Shown: positions 7,321 through 15,915 of the stretch, piece after piece
Position numbering within the stretch: the stretch's first letter is position 1
Layout of the letters: each line of letters begins with the position of its first letter
From: Bacillota bacterium
Lineage (GTDB): Bacteria > Bacillota > Clostridia > Acetivibrionales > DTU013
Direction of reading: 5' to 3'
DNA length: 25,928 nucleotides
Assembly (NCBI GenBank): GCA_023435745.1
Contig: JAEZMD010000015.1
Location: 1 to 25,928 of the forward strand
Notes under the pieces: model-generated
What the model was told of the DNA's origin: nothing
Seen by the model: the letters and a program-made list of their open reading frames with translations, nothing else
The model's database searches: none
Translations under genes and position numbers: made by a program

Positions 7321-10300
7321 TTATACCCCGGCTGTTTGTACCGAGTATTCGTCCAATGCATAGATGCCGACATCCGTATTGCCTGAAAGATGCTCAAGAA
7401 CATCCAGTACCGCGTTGGTGGTGTCAAGCGAAGTAATGCAAGGTGTGTTATATTCCATAGAGGTTCTTCTTATTGTAAACCCGAGCTTGCCCGGAATACC
7501 TTCTTTTGACGGGGTGCTGATGACAAGCGATACCTGGTCGCTTTTGATCAGATCCAAAATGCTGCTTTCCGGGACCAATTCAACCGGAAATCCTTTCCCG
7601 CTCAGATATGCAAAGGGTTCTTCGACAGCAAGCAGCTTGAATCCAAGCTTGTGCAATCTGGAGGAAATAACAATACAGTCCTCCCGATCTCTTTCCCCGG
7701 CCGCAATCAGTACGCTTCCTCCTGTGGGAAGAGACAGGCCGGTCGCGATCAAGGCTTTGTACAGGGCATGGTGGTAATCCCTGTCGACGCCCATGACTTC
7801 GCCCGTTGATTTCATTTCCGGTCCCAGGAAGGTGTCAACGGTAGAGAGCTTTGCAAATGAGAAAACAGGCGCTTTTACAGCGGTGAATTCCGTTTCCGCT
7901 GCCAATCCGGGTTTGTAGCCCAGAGTGCGCAGTGTCTGGCCCATAATTAGTTTGGTGGCTACATTGACCATCGGAATGCCTGTGATCTTGCTCATGACGG
8001 GGATGGTTCTGCTGGCGCGCGGGTTTACCTCAATGACATAGACTTTTTCATCCCGGTCGATGACAAACTGAATATTGAACAGTCCTACAGTCTTTAGAGC
8101 CTTTGCCAGCCTCATTGTATAATCTGCAATGGTGTCCTTTACCTTCTGAGACAGCGTATGGGGCGGGTATACCGCAATACTGTCGCCGGAGTGAACTCCA
8201 GCCCGCTCGATATGCTGGAAGATACCCGGTATCAGAACCTCTTCGCCGTCGCAAATGCCGTCTACCTCAGCCTCCGTTCCGTTGATGTACCTATCGATCA
8301 AAATGGGATGCTTTGCGGAGGCTGTCAGGCCAATCGCCATTTCCATATATTCTTCCAGTGATTTTTCGTTGTAAACGATCTCCATTGCCCGACCGCCCAG
8401 TACATATGAAGGCCTGACGAGCACGGGGTATCCGATCCTGGCTGCAATGACCTTTGCCTCCTCGAATGAAAAGGCTGTGCTACCCTCGGGAATAGGTATA
8501 TTCAGATCGTCCAGCAGTTTCAGGAACTTATCCCTGTCTTCGGCGACATCAATGCTTTCTATGGAGGTTCCAAGTATATTTACACCCTCCTTGTGAAGTG
8601 TTTCCGCCAGGTTGATGGCAGTCTGGCCGCCGAACTGAACAATGATACCCTCCGGATTTTCCTTCTCGATGATATCCAGAAGGCATTCCTTGGTCAACGG
8701 TTCAAAATATAGCTTGTCGGAGGTGTCAAAGTCTGTGCTGACCGTCTCCGGGTTGTTATTGATAATTATTGATTCTATCCCAAGTTCCTTCAGCGTTCGT
8801 ACGGAATGGACGCTGCAGTAGTCAAATTCTATGCCCTGGCCTATTCTGATGGGGCCGGAGCCGACGACAAGAACCTTTTTCTTGTCGGATACGATTACGT
8901 CGTCCCGTTCCTCATACGTGGAATAATAATATGGTGTAACGGCTTCAAATTCGCCCGAGCAGGTGTCGACAATTTTATAAACGGGTTGAATGGGGTATTT
9001 GACCCGCAGGTCAAGCACCGTATCCAGGGGTACGTTGACCAGATTGGCGATATAGGAGTCTCCAAAGCCGATTTTCTTTGCCCGTATATAGAGGTCATAG
9101 TCCAGCCATGCGATGCCGGCATTGGTTACTTCCTCTGCAACTCTGACGATATTTTCCAGCTTGTGGACAAAAAAGCTGTCCACTTTGGTGATCTCCACGA
9201 TCTGTTCGACACTGACGCCCTTCTGGAGCGCTTTGAATATGGCAAATATACGCTCATCCCTCGGGGATCTCAGGATCTCCAGCAGTTCGTCCACTGTTTT
9301 GTTGTCGAACAGCTTCAGCCCAAGCTGGTAGTTGAGCTTTATGTCCAGCGAGTCGATCGCCTTGAGCAGCGATTCTTCAAAGGTTCTGCCGATGGCCATG
9401 ACTTCACCGGTAGCCTTCATCTGTGTGCCCAGTGAACGGTCTGCCGCTGTGAATTTATCAAAAGGCCAGCGGGGTACCTTGGTGACAATATAGTCGATGG
9501 CCGGCTCAAAGCAGGCAAAGGTGTTCTTTGTTACGGAATTCCTGATTTCATCCAGATTCATGCCAATAGCGATCTTGGAGGTCACTCTGGCAATGGGATA
9601 ACCGGTTGCCTTTGATGCAAGGGCGCTGGAGCGGCTGACACGCGGATTGACCTCAATGACCACGTACTCATAGCTGTTGGGATCCAGAGCGAACTGGATA
9701 TTGCAGCCTCCTTTTATCTCCAGAGCGCGAATGATCTTGATGGAAGCGGAACGCAGCATCTGATATTCCACGTCGGACAATGTCTGGCAAGGCGCGACGA
9801 CTATGCTGTCGCCTGTGTGGACGCCTACCGGATCAAAGTTCTCCATACTGCAGATGATAATGCAGTTATCGGCGCCGTCTCTCATGACTTCAAATTCGAT
9901 TTCCTTCCAGCCGGCGACGCTCTGCTCCAGCAGAACCTGATGGATCATGCTGAGCTTCAGGCCTTTTCCGCAGATATATTTGAATTCTTCCATATTTTCC
10001 GCTATGCCGCCTCCGGTGCCGCCAAGGGTATAGGCCGGTCTGATAATAATCGGGAAGCCTACCTTTTCCACAAAGGCAACGGCATCCTTTAGTGTATTGA
10101 CAATGGTGCTGTGAGGAACCTTCTCGTTGATCAGCTGCATGGTTTCTTTAAAGAGTTCCCTGTCTTCAGCTTTCCTGATGGACATCAGAGAGGTGCCCAG
10201 CAGCTCGATCCCCATACGATCCAATATCCCGTCGTTCGACAGCTCCACCGCCATATTCAGGCCGGTCTGACCGCCCAGCGAGGCAAGGATGCCATCAGGC

Positions 10301-10545
10301 TTTTCCTTCTCAATGATTTTTTTCACAAAATCCAGTGTAATCGGCTCAATATATATTCTATCAGCGGTTTCACTGTCTGTCATAATAGTTGCCGGGTTGC
10401 TGTTTATGAGGATGACCTCGATACCTTCCTCTTTTAAGGATTTACAGGCCTGTGAACCCGAATAATCGAATTCTGCCGCTTGGCCGATGATAATCGGACC
10501 GGATCCGATGACCAGCACTTTTTTTATATCTATTCTTTTAGGCAT
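7321..10545 (-). CDS. carB: Carbamoyl-phosphate synthase large subunit
   Basis: A 1074-residue enzyme making carbamoyl phosphate from bicarbonate, ATP and glutamine-derived ammonia. It has two homologous ATP-grasp halves, each opening with the characteristic dinucleotide-like stretch (VLVIGSGPIIIGQAAEFDYS near the N-terminus; VLVVGSGPIRIGQGIEFDYC at about 555). The oligomerisation segment lies between them, and an MGS-like allosteric domain follows (about 935-1074). Length is typical. GGAGG is 4 nt before the ATG. It follows carA by 37 bp inside the ArgR-controlled unit, so it primarily serves arginine synthesis; whether a separate pyrimidine enzyme exists cannot be seen here. Confidence 0.98.
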   Translation of the reverse strand: MPKRIDIKKVLVIGSGPIIIGQAAEFDYSGSQACKSLKEEGIEVILINSNPATIMTDSETADRIYIEPITLDFVKKIIEKEKPDGILASLGGQTGLNMAVELSNDGILDRMGIELLGTSLMSIRKAEDRELFKETMQLINEKVPHSTIVNTLKDAVAFVEKVGFPIIIRPAYTLGGTGGGIAENMEEFKYICGKGLKLSMIHQVLLEQSVAGWKEIEFEVMRDGADNCIIICSMENFDPVGVHTGDSIVVAPCQTLSDVEYQMLRSASIKIIRALEIKGGCNIQFALDPNSYEYVVIEVNPRVSRSSALASKATGYPIARVTSKIAIGMNLDEIRNSVTKNTFACFEPAIDYIVTKVPRWPFDKFTAADRSLGTQMKATGEVMAIGRTFEESLLKAIDSLDIKLNYQLGLKLFDNKTVDELLEILRSPRDERIFAIFKALQKGVSVEQIVEITKVDSFFVHKLENIVRVAEEVTNAGIAWLDYDLYIRAKKIGFGDSYIANLVNVPLDTVLDLRVKYPIQPVYKIVDTCSGEFEAVTPYYYSTYEERDDVIVSDKKKVLVVGSGPIRIGQGIEFDYCSVHSVRTLKELGIESIIINNNPETVSTDFDTSDKLYFEPLTKECLLDIIEKENPEGIIVQFGGQTAINLAETLHKEGVNILGTSIESIDVAEDRDKFLKLLDDLNIPIPEGSTAFSFEEAKVIAARIGYPVLVRPSYVLGGRAMEIVYNEKSLEEYMEMAIGLTASAKHPILIDRYINGTEAEVDGICDGEEVLIPGIFQHIERAGVHSGDSIAVYPPHTLSQKVKDTIADYTMRLAKALKTVGLFNIQFVIDRDEKVYVIEVNPRASRTIPVMSKITGIPMVNVATKLIMGQTLRTLGYKPGLAAETEFTAVKAPVFSFAKLSTVDTFLGPEMKSTGEVMGVDRDYHHALYKALIATGLSLPTGGSVLIAAGERDREDCIVISSRLHKLGFKLLAVEEPFAYLSGKGFPVELVPESSILDLIKSDQVSLVISTPSKEGIPGKLGFTIRRTSMEYNTPCITSLDTTNAVLDVLEHLSGNTDVGIYALDEYSVQTAGV

Positions 10546-10582
10546 ATATCCTCCATCTATTGTTCAGTTCATAGGGGTTAAG

Positions 10583-11638
10583 CTACATCATTTTCATAAA
10601 ATCTTCGAAAATATAGGTGGAATCCCTGGGACCTGCCGCGGCTTCAGGGTGATACTGTACACCCATCACAGGAAGAGATTTGTGTCTGAAGCCTTCGATG
10701 GTGTTGTCATTGACATTGATCTGCATGATAGCCACATCGCTTCCGATCTCCTTGTCAATGGCATAGTTGTGGTTCTGTGAGGTGATGTAGCAGCGGCCGG
10801 TATTGAAATCCTTAACCGGGTGGTTGGCGCCGTGGTGACCGAATTTCAGCTTGTATGTATTACCGCCGAGAGCCAGACCTAATAGCTGGTGACCCAGGCA
10901 AATGCCGAACAGCGGTTTTTTTCCAATCAGCTTTTGAAGCAGGAGCTTTGCTCCCTCAAGGTCCTTCGGATCCCCGGGTCCGTTGGAGACCAGCACGCCG
11001 TCCGGTTTGCAGGCCATTACATCTTCGAAGGTTGAGTCTGCCGGGAGAATGTGTATATCGCACTGATGCTTTTCCAGATATCTGATGATGGTGTGCTTTA
11101 CGCCGAGATCCAGCAAAACGACCCTTTTCCCCGGTCCTGTAATGTGGACCGGCTTTTTGACGGTCACTTCCATGACCAGATTACGGGGCTCCTGCTTTTT
11201 CGCTTTCAGCTTTTCCAGCAGCACATCAATATTTCCGCATTCTGTGGAAATAATGCCGTACATGCTTCCGAACGTACGTATATGCTGGGTCAGGGCTCTG
11301 GTATCGATCCCCTTCAGGCCGATGATATTGTTCCTCACAAAATATTCATTGGTGCCGATGGAGCTGCGCCAGTTGTTTGGATACTCACAGAGCTCCTTTA
11401 CGATAAAGCCTTGCATATGGGTTTTGAAAGATTCGTTGTCCTCAGTATTAAAACCGTAGTTTCCTATCAGAGGGTAGGTCATTGTTACAATCTGACCGTT
11501 GTAGGACGGGTCGGTGGTAATTTCCTGATAACCCGTCATGCAGGTGTTGAAAACAACTTCACCGGCTGTCTCGCCCTTTTGTCCAAACCCCTCGCCGGGA
11601 AAATATGTTCCATCTTCAAGTACCAGAACTGACTTCAT
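10583..11638 (-). CDS. carA: Carbamoyl-phosphate synthase small (glutaminase) subunit
   Basis: A 351-residue glutamine amidotransferase that hydrolyses glutamine and channels ammonia to CarB. It has the N-terminal CarA domain (LVLEDGTYFPGEGFG; TGYQEITTDPSYNGQIV) and a C-terminal class I amidotransferase with the triad Cys247 in FGICLGHQ, His330 and Glu332 in VQYHPEA. Glycine-rich SNGPGDP sits near 218. AGGAGC is about 7 nt upstream of the ATG at 11638. It lies 26 bp after argD and 37 bp before carB. Confidence 0.97.
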   Translation of the reverse strand: MKSVLVLEDGTYFPGEGFGQKGETAGEVVFNTCMTGYQEITTDPSYNGQIVTMTYPLIGNYGFNTEDNESFKTHMQGFIVKELCEYPNNWRSSIGTNEYFVRNNIIGLKGIDTRALTQHIRTFGSMYGIISTECGNIDVLLEKLKAKKQEPRNLVMEVTVKKPVHITGPGKRVVLLDLGVKHTIIRYLEKHQCDIHILPADSTFEDVMACKPDGVLVSNGPGDPKDLEGAKLLLQKLIGKKPLFGICLGHQLLGLALGGNTYKLKFGHHGANHPVKDFNTGRCYITSQNHNYAIDKEIGSDVAIMQINVNDNTIEGFRHKSLPVMGVQYHPEAAAGPRDSTYIFEDFMKMM

Positions 11639-11664
11639 GTTTTTGCTCCTTATTTATAAATTTT

Positions 11665-12861
11665 TCAAAATGTCGAAAGCACTTCCTCCAAAGCTGCTAT
11701 GAACAGGTCAATCTCCGCCGTTGTGATGATCAGCGCAGGCAGCATACGAATAACGCTGCTTCCCACACTGCCGACAAGAAAGCCCTTTTCAAACAGCTTA
11801 TTTTTAGTCTGCACCGCTACCTCTTCTGATAGTTGAATGCCGATCATCAGGCCGATTCCACGTATTCCTGATATGATATTGAACTTCTCCGCCGTCTTTT
11901 TCAAGCTGTTCAGAAAATAAATGCCCATATCTGCCGCATTTTCGCACAAATGGTCTTGTATTATGGTCTCCATAACAGCCAGACCGGCGGTGCATGCCAG
12001 CGGATTTCCTCCGAAGGTAGAGCCGTGGTCACCCGGTTCGAAAGCGGTTGCGACGAATTCCTTTGCACATACTGCGCCGATAGGGATGCCGCCGGCAAGT
12101 GCCTTCGCAAGAGTAAAAATATCCGGCTGGACGCCGAAATGTTCATATGCAAATAATTTTCCTGTTCTCCCTACGCCTGTCTGTATTTCATCAAAAATGA
12201 GCAGTAAACCTTTTTCATCACAAAGCTTACGTACGGCTTTGATATATTCAATGTCTGCGGGATATACTCCGCTTTCTCCCTGTACCGGTTCCAGCATGAT
12301 TGCGCAGGTGCTGTCGTCAACAGCTGAAATCAAGGCTTGCAGATCATTGAGGGCCACATGCTTGAATCCGGGAATAAGCGGCGCATAGGGCTTCTGGTAT
12401 TTTTCCTGTCCCGTAGCTGCGACCGTTGTCAGGGTTCTGCCATGGAAGGACTTTTTTAGTGTGATGATGCCGTACTTCTCGGGCATTCCTTTCTTTTTAA
12501 AGTAGATCCTGGCCAGCTTGATGGCGCCTTCGTTTGCTTCGGCGCCGCTGTTTGAGAAAAAGGTGCGGTCGGCACAGGAGTTATCAGCAAGAAGCTTTGC
12601 CAGCCTGGCCTGGGACTCGATATAATAGAGGCTGGAGCAATGGATGAGCCTTTCAGCCTGTGATTTTATTGCCTTAACCAGCGCCGGATGGCTGTATCCC
12701 AATGCGTTGACTGCGATCCCACCCAGAAAATCATAATAGGTATTACCTTCTGCGTCAAACAGCTTCATCCCATTGCCGTATTCAAAGCATACAGGAGTCC
12801 TTTTACCGAAGGTATTCATATAGTATTTGGAGTCCATCTCCATTATGTCCTGAAGCTTCAT
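11665..12861 (-). CDS. argD: Acetylornithine aminotransferase
   Basis: A 398-residue PLP enzyme of the class III aminotransferases; it converts N-acetylglutamate semialdehyde to N-acetylornithine. The substrate/cofactor region NSGAEANEGAIKLAR, the FDEIQTGVGRTG block with the PLP-ring Asp, and FTLAKALAGGIPIGA with the Schiff-base Lys are visible. Start: the ATG at 12861 follows AAGGGG; a TTG-initiated longer frame to 12900 lacks a site. It is the first gene after the internal ArgR-type promoter at 12916-12944 and heads the argD-carA-carB-argF-GNAT unit. Acetylornithine specificity is assigned from operon context. Confidence 0.96.
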   Translation of the reverse strand: MKLQDIMEMDSKYYMNTFGKRTPVCFEYGNGMKLFDAEGNTYYDFLGGIAVNALGYSHPALVKAIKSQAERLIHCSSLYYIESQARLAKLLADNSCADRTFFSNSGAEANEGAIKLARIYFKKKGMPEKYGIITLKKSFHGRTLTTVAATGQEKYQKPYAPLIPGFKHVALNDLQALISAVDDSTCAIMLEPVQGESGVYPADIEYIKAVRKLCDEKGLLLIFDEIQTGVGRTGKLFAYEHFGVQPDIFTLAKALAGGIPIGAVCAKEFVATAFEPGDHGSTFGGNPLACTAGLAVMETIIQDHLCENAADMGIYFLNSLKKTAEKFNIISGIRGIGLMIGIQLSEEVAVQTKNKLFEKGFLVGSVGSSVIRMLPALIITTAEIDLFIAALEEVLSTF

Positions 12862-12915
12862 AACACCAACCCCTTCATTTTCTTGTTCTGCCGTTATCAA
12901 TTTATTTTATTCATA

Positions 12916-12944
12916 ATTATACACACGTATGCATAAAAATGCAA
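12916..12944 (-). promoter_or_regulatory. Promoter of the argD-carAB-argF unit
   Basis: Minus strand: TTGCAT (12944-12939), 17-nt spacer, perfect TATAAT (12921-12916). Its -35 lies inside an ARG box (12928-12945), so ArgR binding should block RNA polymerase. The design matches that of the argC promoter. Confidence 0.85.
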
Positions 12945-12945
12945 C
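12928..12945 (+). promoter_or_regulatory. ARG box (ArgR operator) before argD
   Basis: TATGCATAAAAATGCAAC matches 15 of 18 positions of the Bacillus ARG box CATGAATAAAAATKCAAK. It overlaps the -35 and spacer of the argD promoter. ArgR with arginine is expected to repress here. Confidence 0.78.
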
Positions 12946-12955
12946 AATAAATTTT

Positions 12956-12986
12956 AATGGGGCAGACACCAAGCGCCTCCCCCATT
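12956..12986 (-). terminator. Probable terminator of argC-argB-pilZ
   Basis: AATGGGG (12956-12962) and CCCCATT (12980-12986) form an outer stem, extended inside by GACAC/GCGCC-type pairs with G-U wobble on the minus-strand RNA and a short TTG loop. It lies about 60 nt after the pilZ stop and just before the argD promoter. The following sequence (AAAATTTATTG) is only moderately U-rich, so read-through is possible. Confidence 0.5.
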
Positions 12987-13047
12987 TTAAGCATTATCAA
13001 ACTCCGGGTTTCGAACCGAAGGGTCTGTATTATCTAAATTATCTGTA

Positions 13048-13788
13048 TTATCTGTTGCAGGCGCCTTTCTTGTATTCATTCAGGTATCTCTGATATATTT
13101 TCGAAACCTCATCCTCAAGCTGTGAAAAATACTCCGACAACTGTTTGTTGCTCATATTGTCGCATTCGATGAATTGGGCGGCATGGCCGACAAGACTGTT
13201 GTCACTGCTTCTGCTCCTGATCACTCTGCCTGTCAGCTTTGCTGTAACATTTTTCGGCAAATACAGTGACATTTCAATACTTTCATTGCTGTCAAATTTA
13301 TGCTCGCAGACAAAGGAGGCTCCTCCGTAGGAAATATCCGTTACGGTACACTCATAGACTTCATCGTCCCAGACCGTCTTGAGCGACGCCTTAAGTCTGA
13401 CATCATATCGTGGAAAGAGGCGGTTATTGATTATTTCCTCCGCACTGTCCAATTTTACCAGAATGCTTCCGGGCAGATCGACGTTAATGCCTGTTACTTT
13501 GCCGGAAAAATAATAGATAAAATAATCGTTTGAATATTTTACCCATACCGGACAGCCCTCATTAACCATATCCTTCATAAACTTTTCAATGTATGCGATT
13601 CGTATTGAACTGCCTGTTACTTCATAAATGACATTTCCATGCCATTGTGCATTGGAACCTACCCGGGTCCCAATCATCATGCCCTCGTTGAGAATATTTG
13701 AAACAACTGAGGCGTTCAAAGCGCCACCTCCACAAAAAATGTGATCCACACGATTTATATCGGATGGATTATATTGGGACATAACCAT
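13048..13788 (-). CDS. PilZ-domain protein, probable cyclic-di-GMP receptor
   Basis: A 246-residue cytoplasmic protein with a YcgR-like layout: an N-terminal beta-rich domain (about 28-115; GMMIGTRVGSNAQWHGNVIYE) and a C-terminal PilZ domain (about 120-230). Both c-di-GMP motifs are intact: R123-L-F-P-R127 (RxxxR) and D151-I-S-Y-G-G156 (D/NxSxxG). YcgR/DgrA-type proteins act on motility or secretion in response to c-di-GMP. It sits between argB (6 bp upstream) and the argD promoter, an unexpected neighbour for amino-acid genes. No good ribosome binding site precedes the ATG at 13788 or the one at 13782, so translation may be coupled to argB termination. Confidence 0.88.
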   Translation of the reverse strand: MVMSQYNPSDINRVDHIFCGGGALNASVVSNILNEGMMIGTRVGSNAQWHGNVIYEVTGSSIRIAYIEKFMKDMVNEGCPVWVKYSNDYFIYYFSGKVTGINVDLPGSILVKLDSAEEIINNRLFPRYDVRLKASLKTVWDDEVYECTVTDISYGGASFVCEHKFDSNESIEMSLYLPKNVTAKLTGRVIRSRSSDNSLVGHAAQFIECDNMSNKQLSEYFSQLEDEVSKIYQRYLNEYKKGACNR

Positions 13789-13794
13789 TATTGA

Positions 13795-14697
13795 TTACAA
13801 TTTTTCAGTTTTGTGATAAAGAACTTTTTCCTGCATGATCATGGTACCAATTCCTTTATTGGTAAAAATCTCAAGCAAGATGCAATGCGGGATCCTCCCG
13901 TCGATAATGTGTGTCCTGCCGACGCCCCTGTCCAGAGCATCCAGGCATCCGATTACCTTCGGTATCATGCCGCCGTTGATTATTTTCCTGTCAATCAGGT
14001 CATGAACCTGGGCGGCAGTCAATGCATGCAGGACATCCGGGCTATCCGGGGACATCCTGACCCCTTCTACATCGGTCAGGAGCATGAGCTTTTCAGCCTT
14101 CAGTGCTGCAGCTACCTCTCCGGCTACCGTATCTGCGTTGATATTGTAGCTGCGTCCGTCCTTCCCGATACCGATCGGGGCGATAACCGGTATGTATTCG
14201 TCACTTGCAATGAGTTCCAGTACTTTTGAGCTGATATTTGTTATCTTACCTACAAAGCCGATATCCTTTTCCACACCGTCAACCATGGTTTTATATTGCT
14301 CGCATTCGATCAGGTTTCCGTCTATGCCGCACAGACCAATGGCTTTTCCGCCCTTTTTGTTCAGCAGGGCAACTATCTCCTTGTTTGTGTTTCCGACCAA
14401 AACCATCTGTGCCACTTCCATTGTCTTTTTGTCAGTCACCCGCAGGCCATTGACAAACTCACTTTTAATCTCCAGCTTGTCCAGCATTTTATTGATGTCG
14501 GGACCGCCGCCGTGGACGACAACAGGATTGAGTCCGATGAACTTGAGCAGTGTGATGTCCTCCATAACGGCATTCTTCAGCTCTTCATTGATCATAGCGT
14601 TGCCGCCGTACTTTATAACAACGGTTTTACCGTGCAGCCTTTGAATGTATGGTAATGCTTCTATAAGAATTTCCGCCTTTTTAATGATCGTCTCCAT
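13795..14697 (-). CDS. argB: Acetylglutamate kinase
   Basis: A 300-residue amino-acid kinase that phosphorylates N-acetylglutamate with ATP. Motifs: VIKYGGNAM near 27-35, VVHGGGPDINKML at about 61-73, the NAG-binding NGLRVTDKKTMEVAQMVL, and LTDVEGVR. Family length is normal. An N-terminal extension before the kinase core (IIKKAEILIEALPYIQRLHG) resembles that of arginine-inhibited hexameric enzymes, which suggests feedback inhibition by arginine. GGAGG is about 7 nt before the ATG at 14697. It follows argC by 34 bp; the intervening argJ found in many Firmicutes operons is absent. Confidence 0.97.
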   Translation of the reverse strand: METIIKKAEILIEALPYIQRLHGKTVVIKYGGNAMINEELKNAVMEDITLLKFIGLNPVVVHGGGPDINKMLDKLEIKSEFVNGLRVTDKKTMEVAQMVLVGNTNKEIVALLNKKGGKAIGLCGIDGNLIECEQYKTMVDGVEKDIGFVGKITNISSKVLELIASDEYIPVIAPIGIGKDGRSYNINADTVAGEVAAALKAEKLMLLTDVEGVRMSPDSPDVLHALTAAQVHDLIDRKIINGGMIPKVIGCLDALDRGVGRTHIIDGRIPHCILLEIFTNKGIGTMIMQEKVLYHKTEKL

Positions 14698-14731
14698 TTC
14701 TCAACCTCCAAATCACTTTGCGCTACCTCTC

Positions 14732-15688
14732 TTATTTTACTTCCAGACCGACGCCCTCATCAAGCCCCAGCATGATATTCATACATTGTACGGCTGCTCC
14801 CGAGGCTCCTTTGCCGAGATTGTCCAGCCGGGATGTCAGCAGAATGTGCTCCTCATTGCCGGCTACATAGATCTCCAGGATGTTTGTATTATTACAGCCG
14901 GTCGCGTCAAGGAAACCGTCCACAACTCCGCCTTCCGAGCCAAAGGGAAATACTTTGATGAAACGCTGATCTTTATAATAGGAAACAAGGAATTCACAGA
15001 CAGCTGCAGCACTGCTTTTCCCTGGGAGCATGGAAGAATAAAGAGGAACCGCTACCGTCATTCCTTTATAATAAGGGCCAATGATGGGGGTAAACAGTGG
15101 CGGTCGTGAAAGTCCGGATATTTTATGCATTTCGGGGATATGCTTGTGCGTTAGCGTTAATGCATAAAAGCGCGGACTTTTCATGGATTCATCCGCGGGG
15201 TCTGCATCGGCGTATTCAGCGATCCTTTTTTTCCCTCCGCCGCTATAGCCGGAGACTGCGTGACAGGTTACCGGATAATCTTTTTGAACAAGTCCTTCCT
15301 TTATTAATGGAAACATAAGTGCATTAAATCCGGTCGGATAGCAGCCGGGCACAGAGACTCTGGCAGAGCTTTGGATTTTTTCCCTGTGTTCGGGGCTGAG
15401 TTCAGGAAAGCCGTATGCCCATGCTTCATTTGTGCGGTGCGCCGTACTGGCGTCAATGATCCGTGTCCTACTGTTTTCCACCATAGAAACAGATTCTCTT
15501 GCGGCTTCGTCCGGCAGACACAGATATACGATATCTGCGTCGTTGATCAGCCTTTTTCTTTCCCGAAGATCCTTTCTTTTTTCCGGATCTATCTGAAGCA
15601 CTTCTATATCTTTACGCATTTGCAGACGTTCCTGGATCTGCAAGCCGGTGGTTCCCTCCTGTCCATCGACAAAAACCTTTTTTACCAT
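14732..15688 (-). CDS. argC: N-acetyl-gamma-glutamyl-phosphate reductase, short (type 2) form
   Basis: A 318-residue NADPH-dependent dehydrogenase that reduces N-acetylglutamyl phosphate to the semialdehyde. The N-terminal VFVDGQEGTTGLQIQERL replaces the usual GxxGYxG-type opening, and the catalytic Cys116 is in VSVPGCYPTG. HAVSGYSGGGKK and LTLTHKHIPEM follow. Length and opening agree with the uncommon argC form (TIGR01851) rather than the roughly 345-residue common form. Start: GGGAGG lies 6 nt before the ATG at 15688; a longer frame to 15754 would overlap the promoter. It is the first gene of argC-argB-pilZ. Confidence 0.95.
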   Translation of the reverse strand: MVKKVFVDGQEGTTGLQIQERLQMRKDIEVLQIDPEKRKDLRERKRLINDADIVYLCLPDEAARESVSMVENSRTRIIDASTAHRTNEAWAYGFPELSPEHREKIQSSARVSVPGCYPTGFNALMFPLIKEGLVQKDYPVTCHAVSGYSGGGKKRIAEYADADPADESMKSPRFYALTLTHKHIPEMHKISGLSRPPLFTPIIGPYYKGMTVAVPLYSSMLPGKSSAAAVCEFLVSYYKDQRFIKVFPFGSEGGVVDGFLDATGCNNTNILEIYVAGNEEHILLTSRLDNLGKGASGAAVQCMNIMLGLDEGVGLEVK

Positions 15689-15745
15689 AAGCTGCCTCCC
15701 TGCAAAGAATTTATTGTAACCATTATACCATAATACATTTTTATA

Positions 15746-15774
15746 ATTATACATCTGGATGTATAAAAATGCAA
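15746..15774 (-). promoter_or_regulatory. argC promoter
   Basis: Minus strand: TTGCAT (15774-15769), 17-nt spacer, perfect TATAAT (15751-15746), giving a leader of about 50 nt. The ARG box at 15758-15775 covers the -35 and part of the spacer. Confidence 0.87.
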
Positions 15775-15775
15775 T
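15758..15775 (+). promoter_or_regulatory. ARG box (ArgR operator) before argC
   Basis: GATGTATAAAAATGCAAT matches 16 of 18 positions of the Bacillus ARG box consensus. An adjoining near-palindrome TATACATCTGGATGTATA (15748-15765) could be a second half of the operator. It lies about 70 bp upstream of the divergent ABC ATPase promoter, so an effect there is not obvious. Confidence 0.8.
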
Positions 15776-15844
15776 GCAAAACGGAAAATGTATTATACAA
15801 AGTTACTAAAACCATTTTTTTAATTTTGTTAAAAAGTGTACTAG

Positions 15845-15872
15845 TTGAAAAAACGCTCGCATGGTATATTAT
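15845..15872 (+). promoter_or_regulatory. Promoter of the ABC ATPase gene
   Basis: TTGAAA (15845-15850), 16-nt spacer, TATTAT (15867-15872), about 40 nt before the ATG at 15916. It is divergent from the argC promoter. Confidence 0.62.
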
Positions 15873-15915
15873 TAATAGAAGAATCGTAAACCATATATTT
15901 ATGGGAGGGGAAAAA

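Noticed and set aside
8806..9435. 209-codon plus-strand open frame opposite carB
   Set aside because: It is antisense to a conserved part of CarB, has no family features, and is explained by codon bias of the real gene.
13004..13024. tRNA T-arm-like string GGGTTTCGAACC
   Set aside because: No acceptor stem, D-arm or anticodon arm can be built around it on either strand.
14732..15754. Longer N-terminus for argC (to 15754), and likewise for argD, ugpC, ribU, tagA and the IS110 transposase
   Set aside because: The extra codons lack ribosome binding sites, use promoter or RNA sequence, and are absent from the expected family N-termini; shorter starts with good sites were used.
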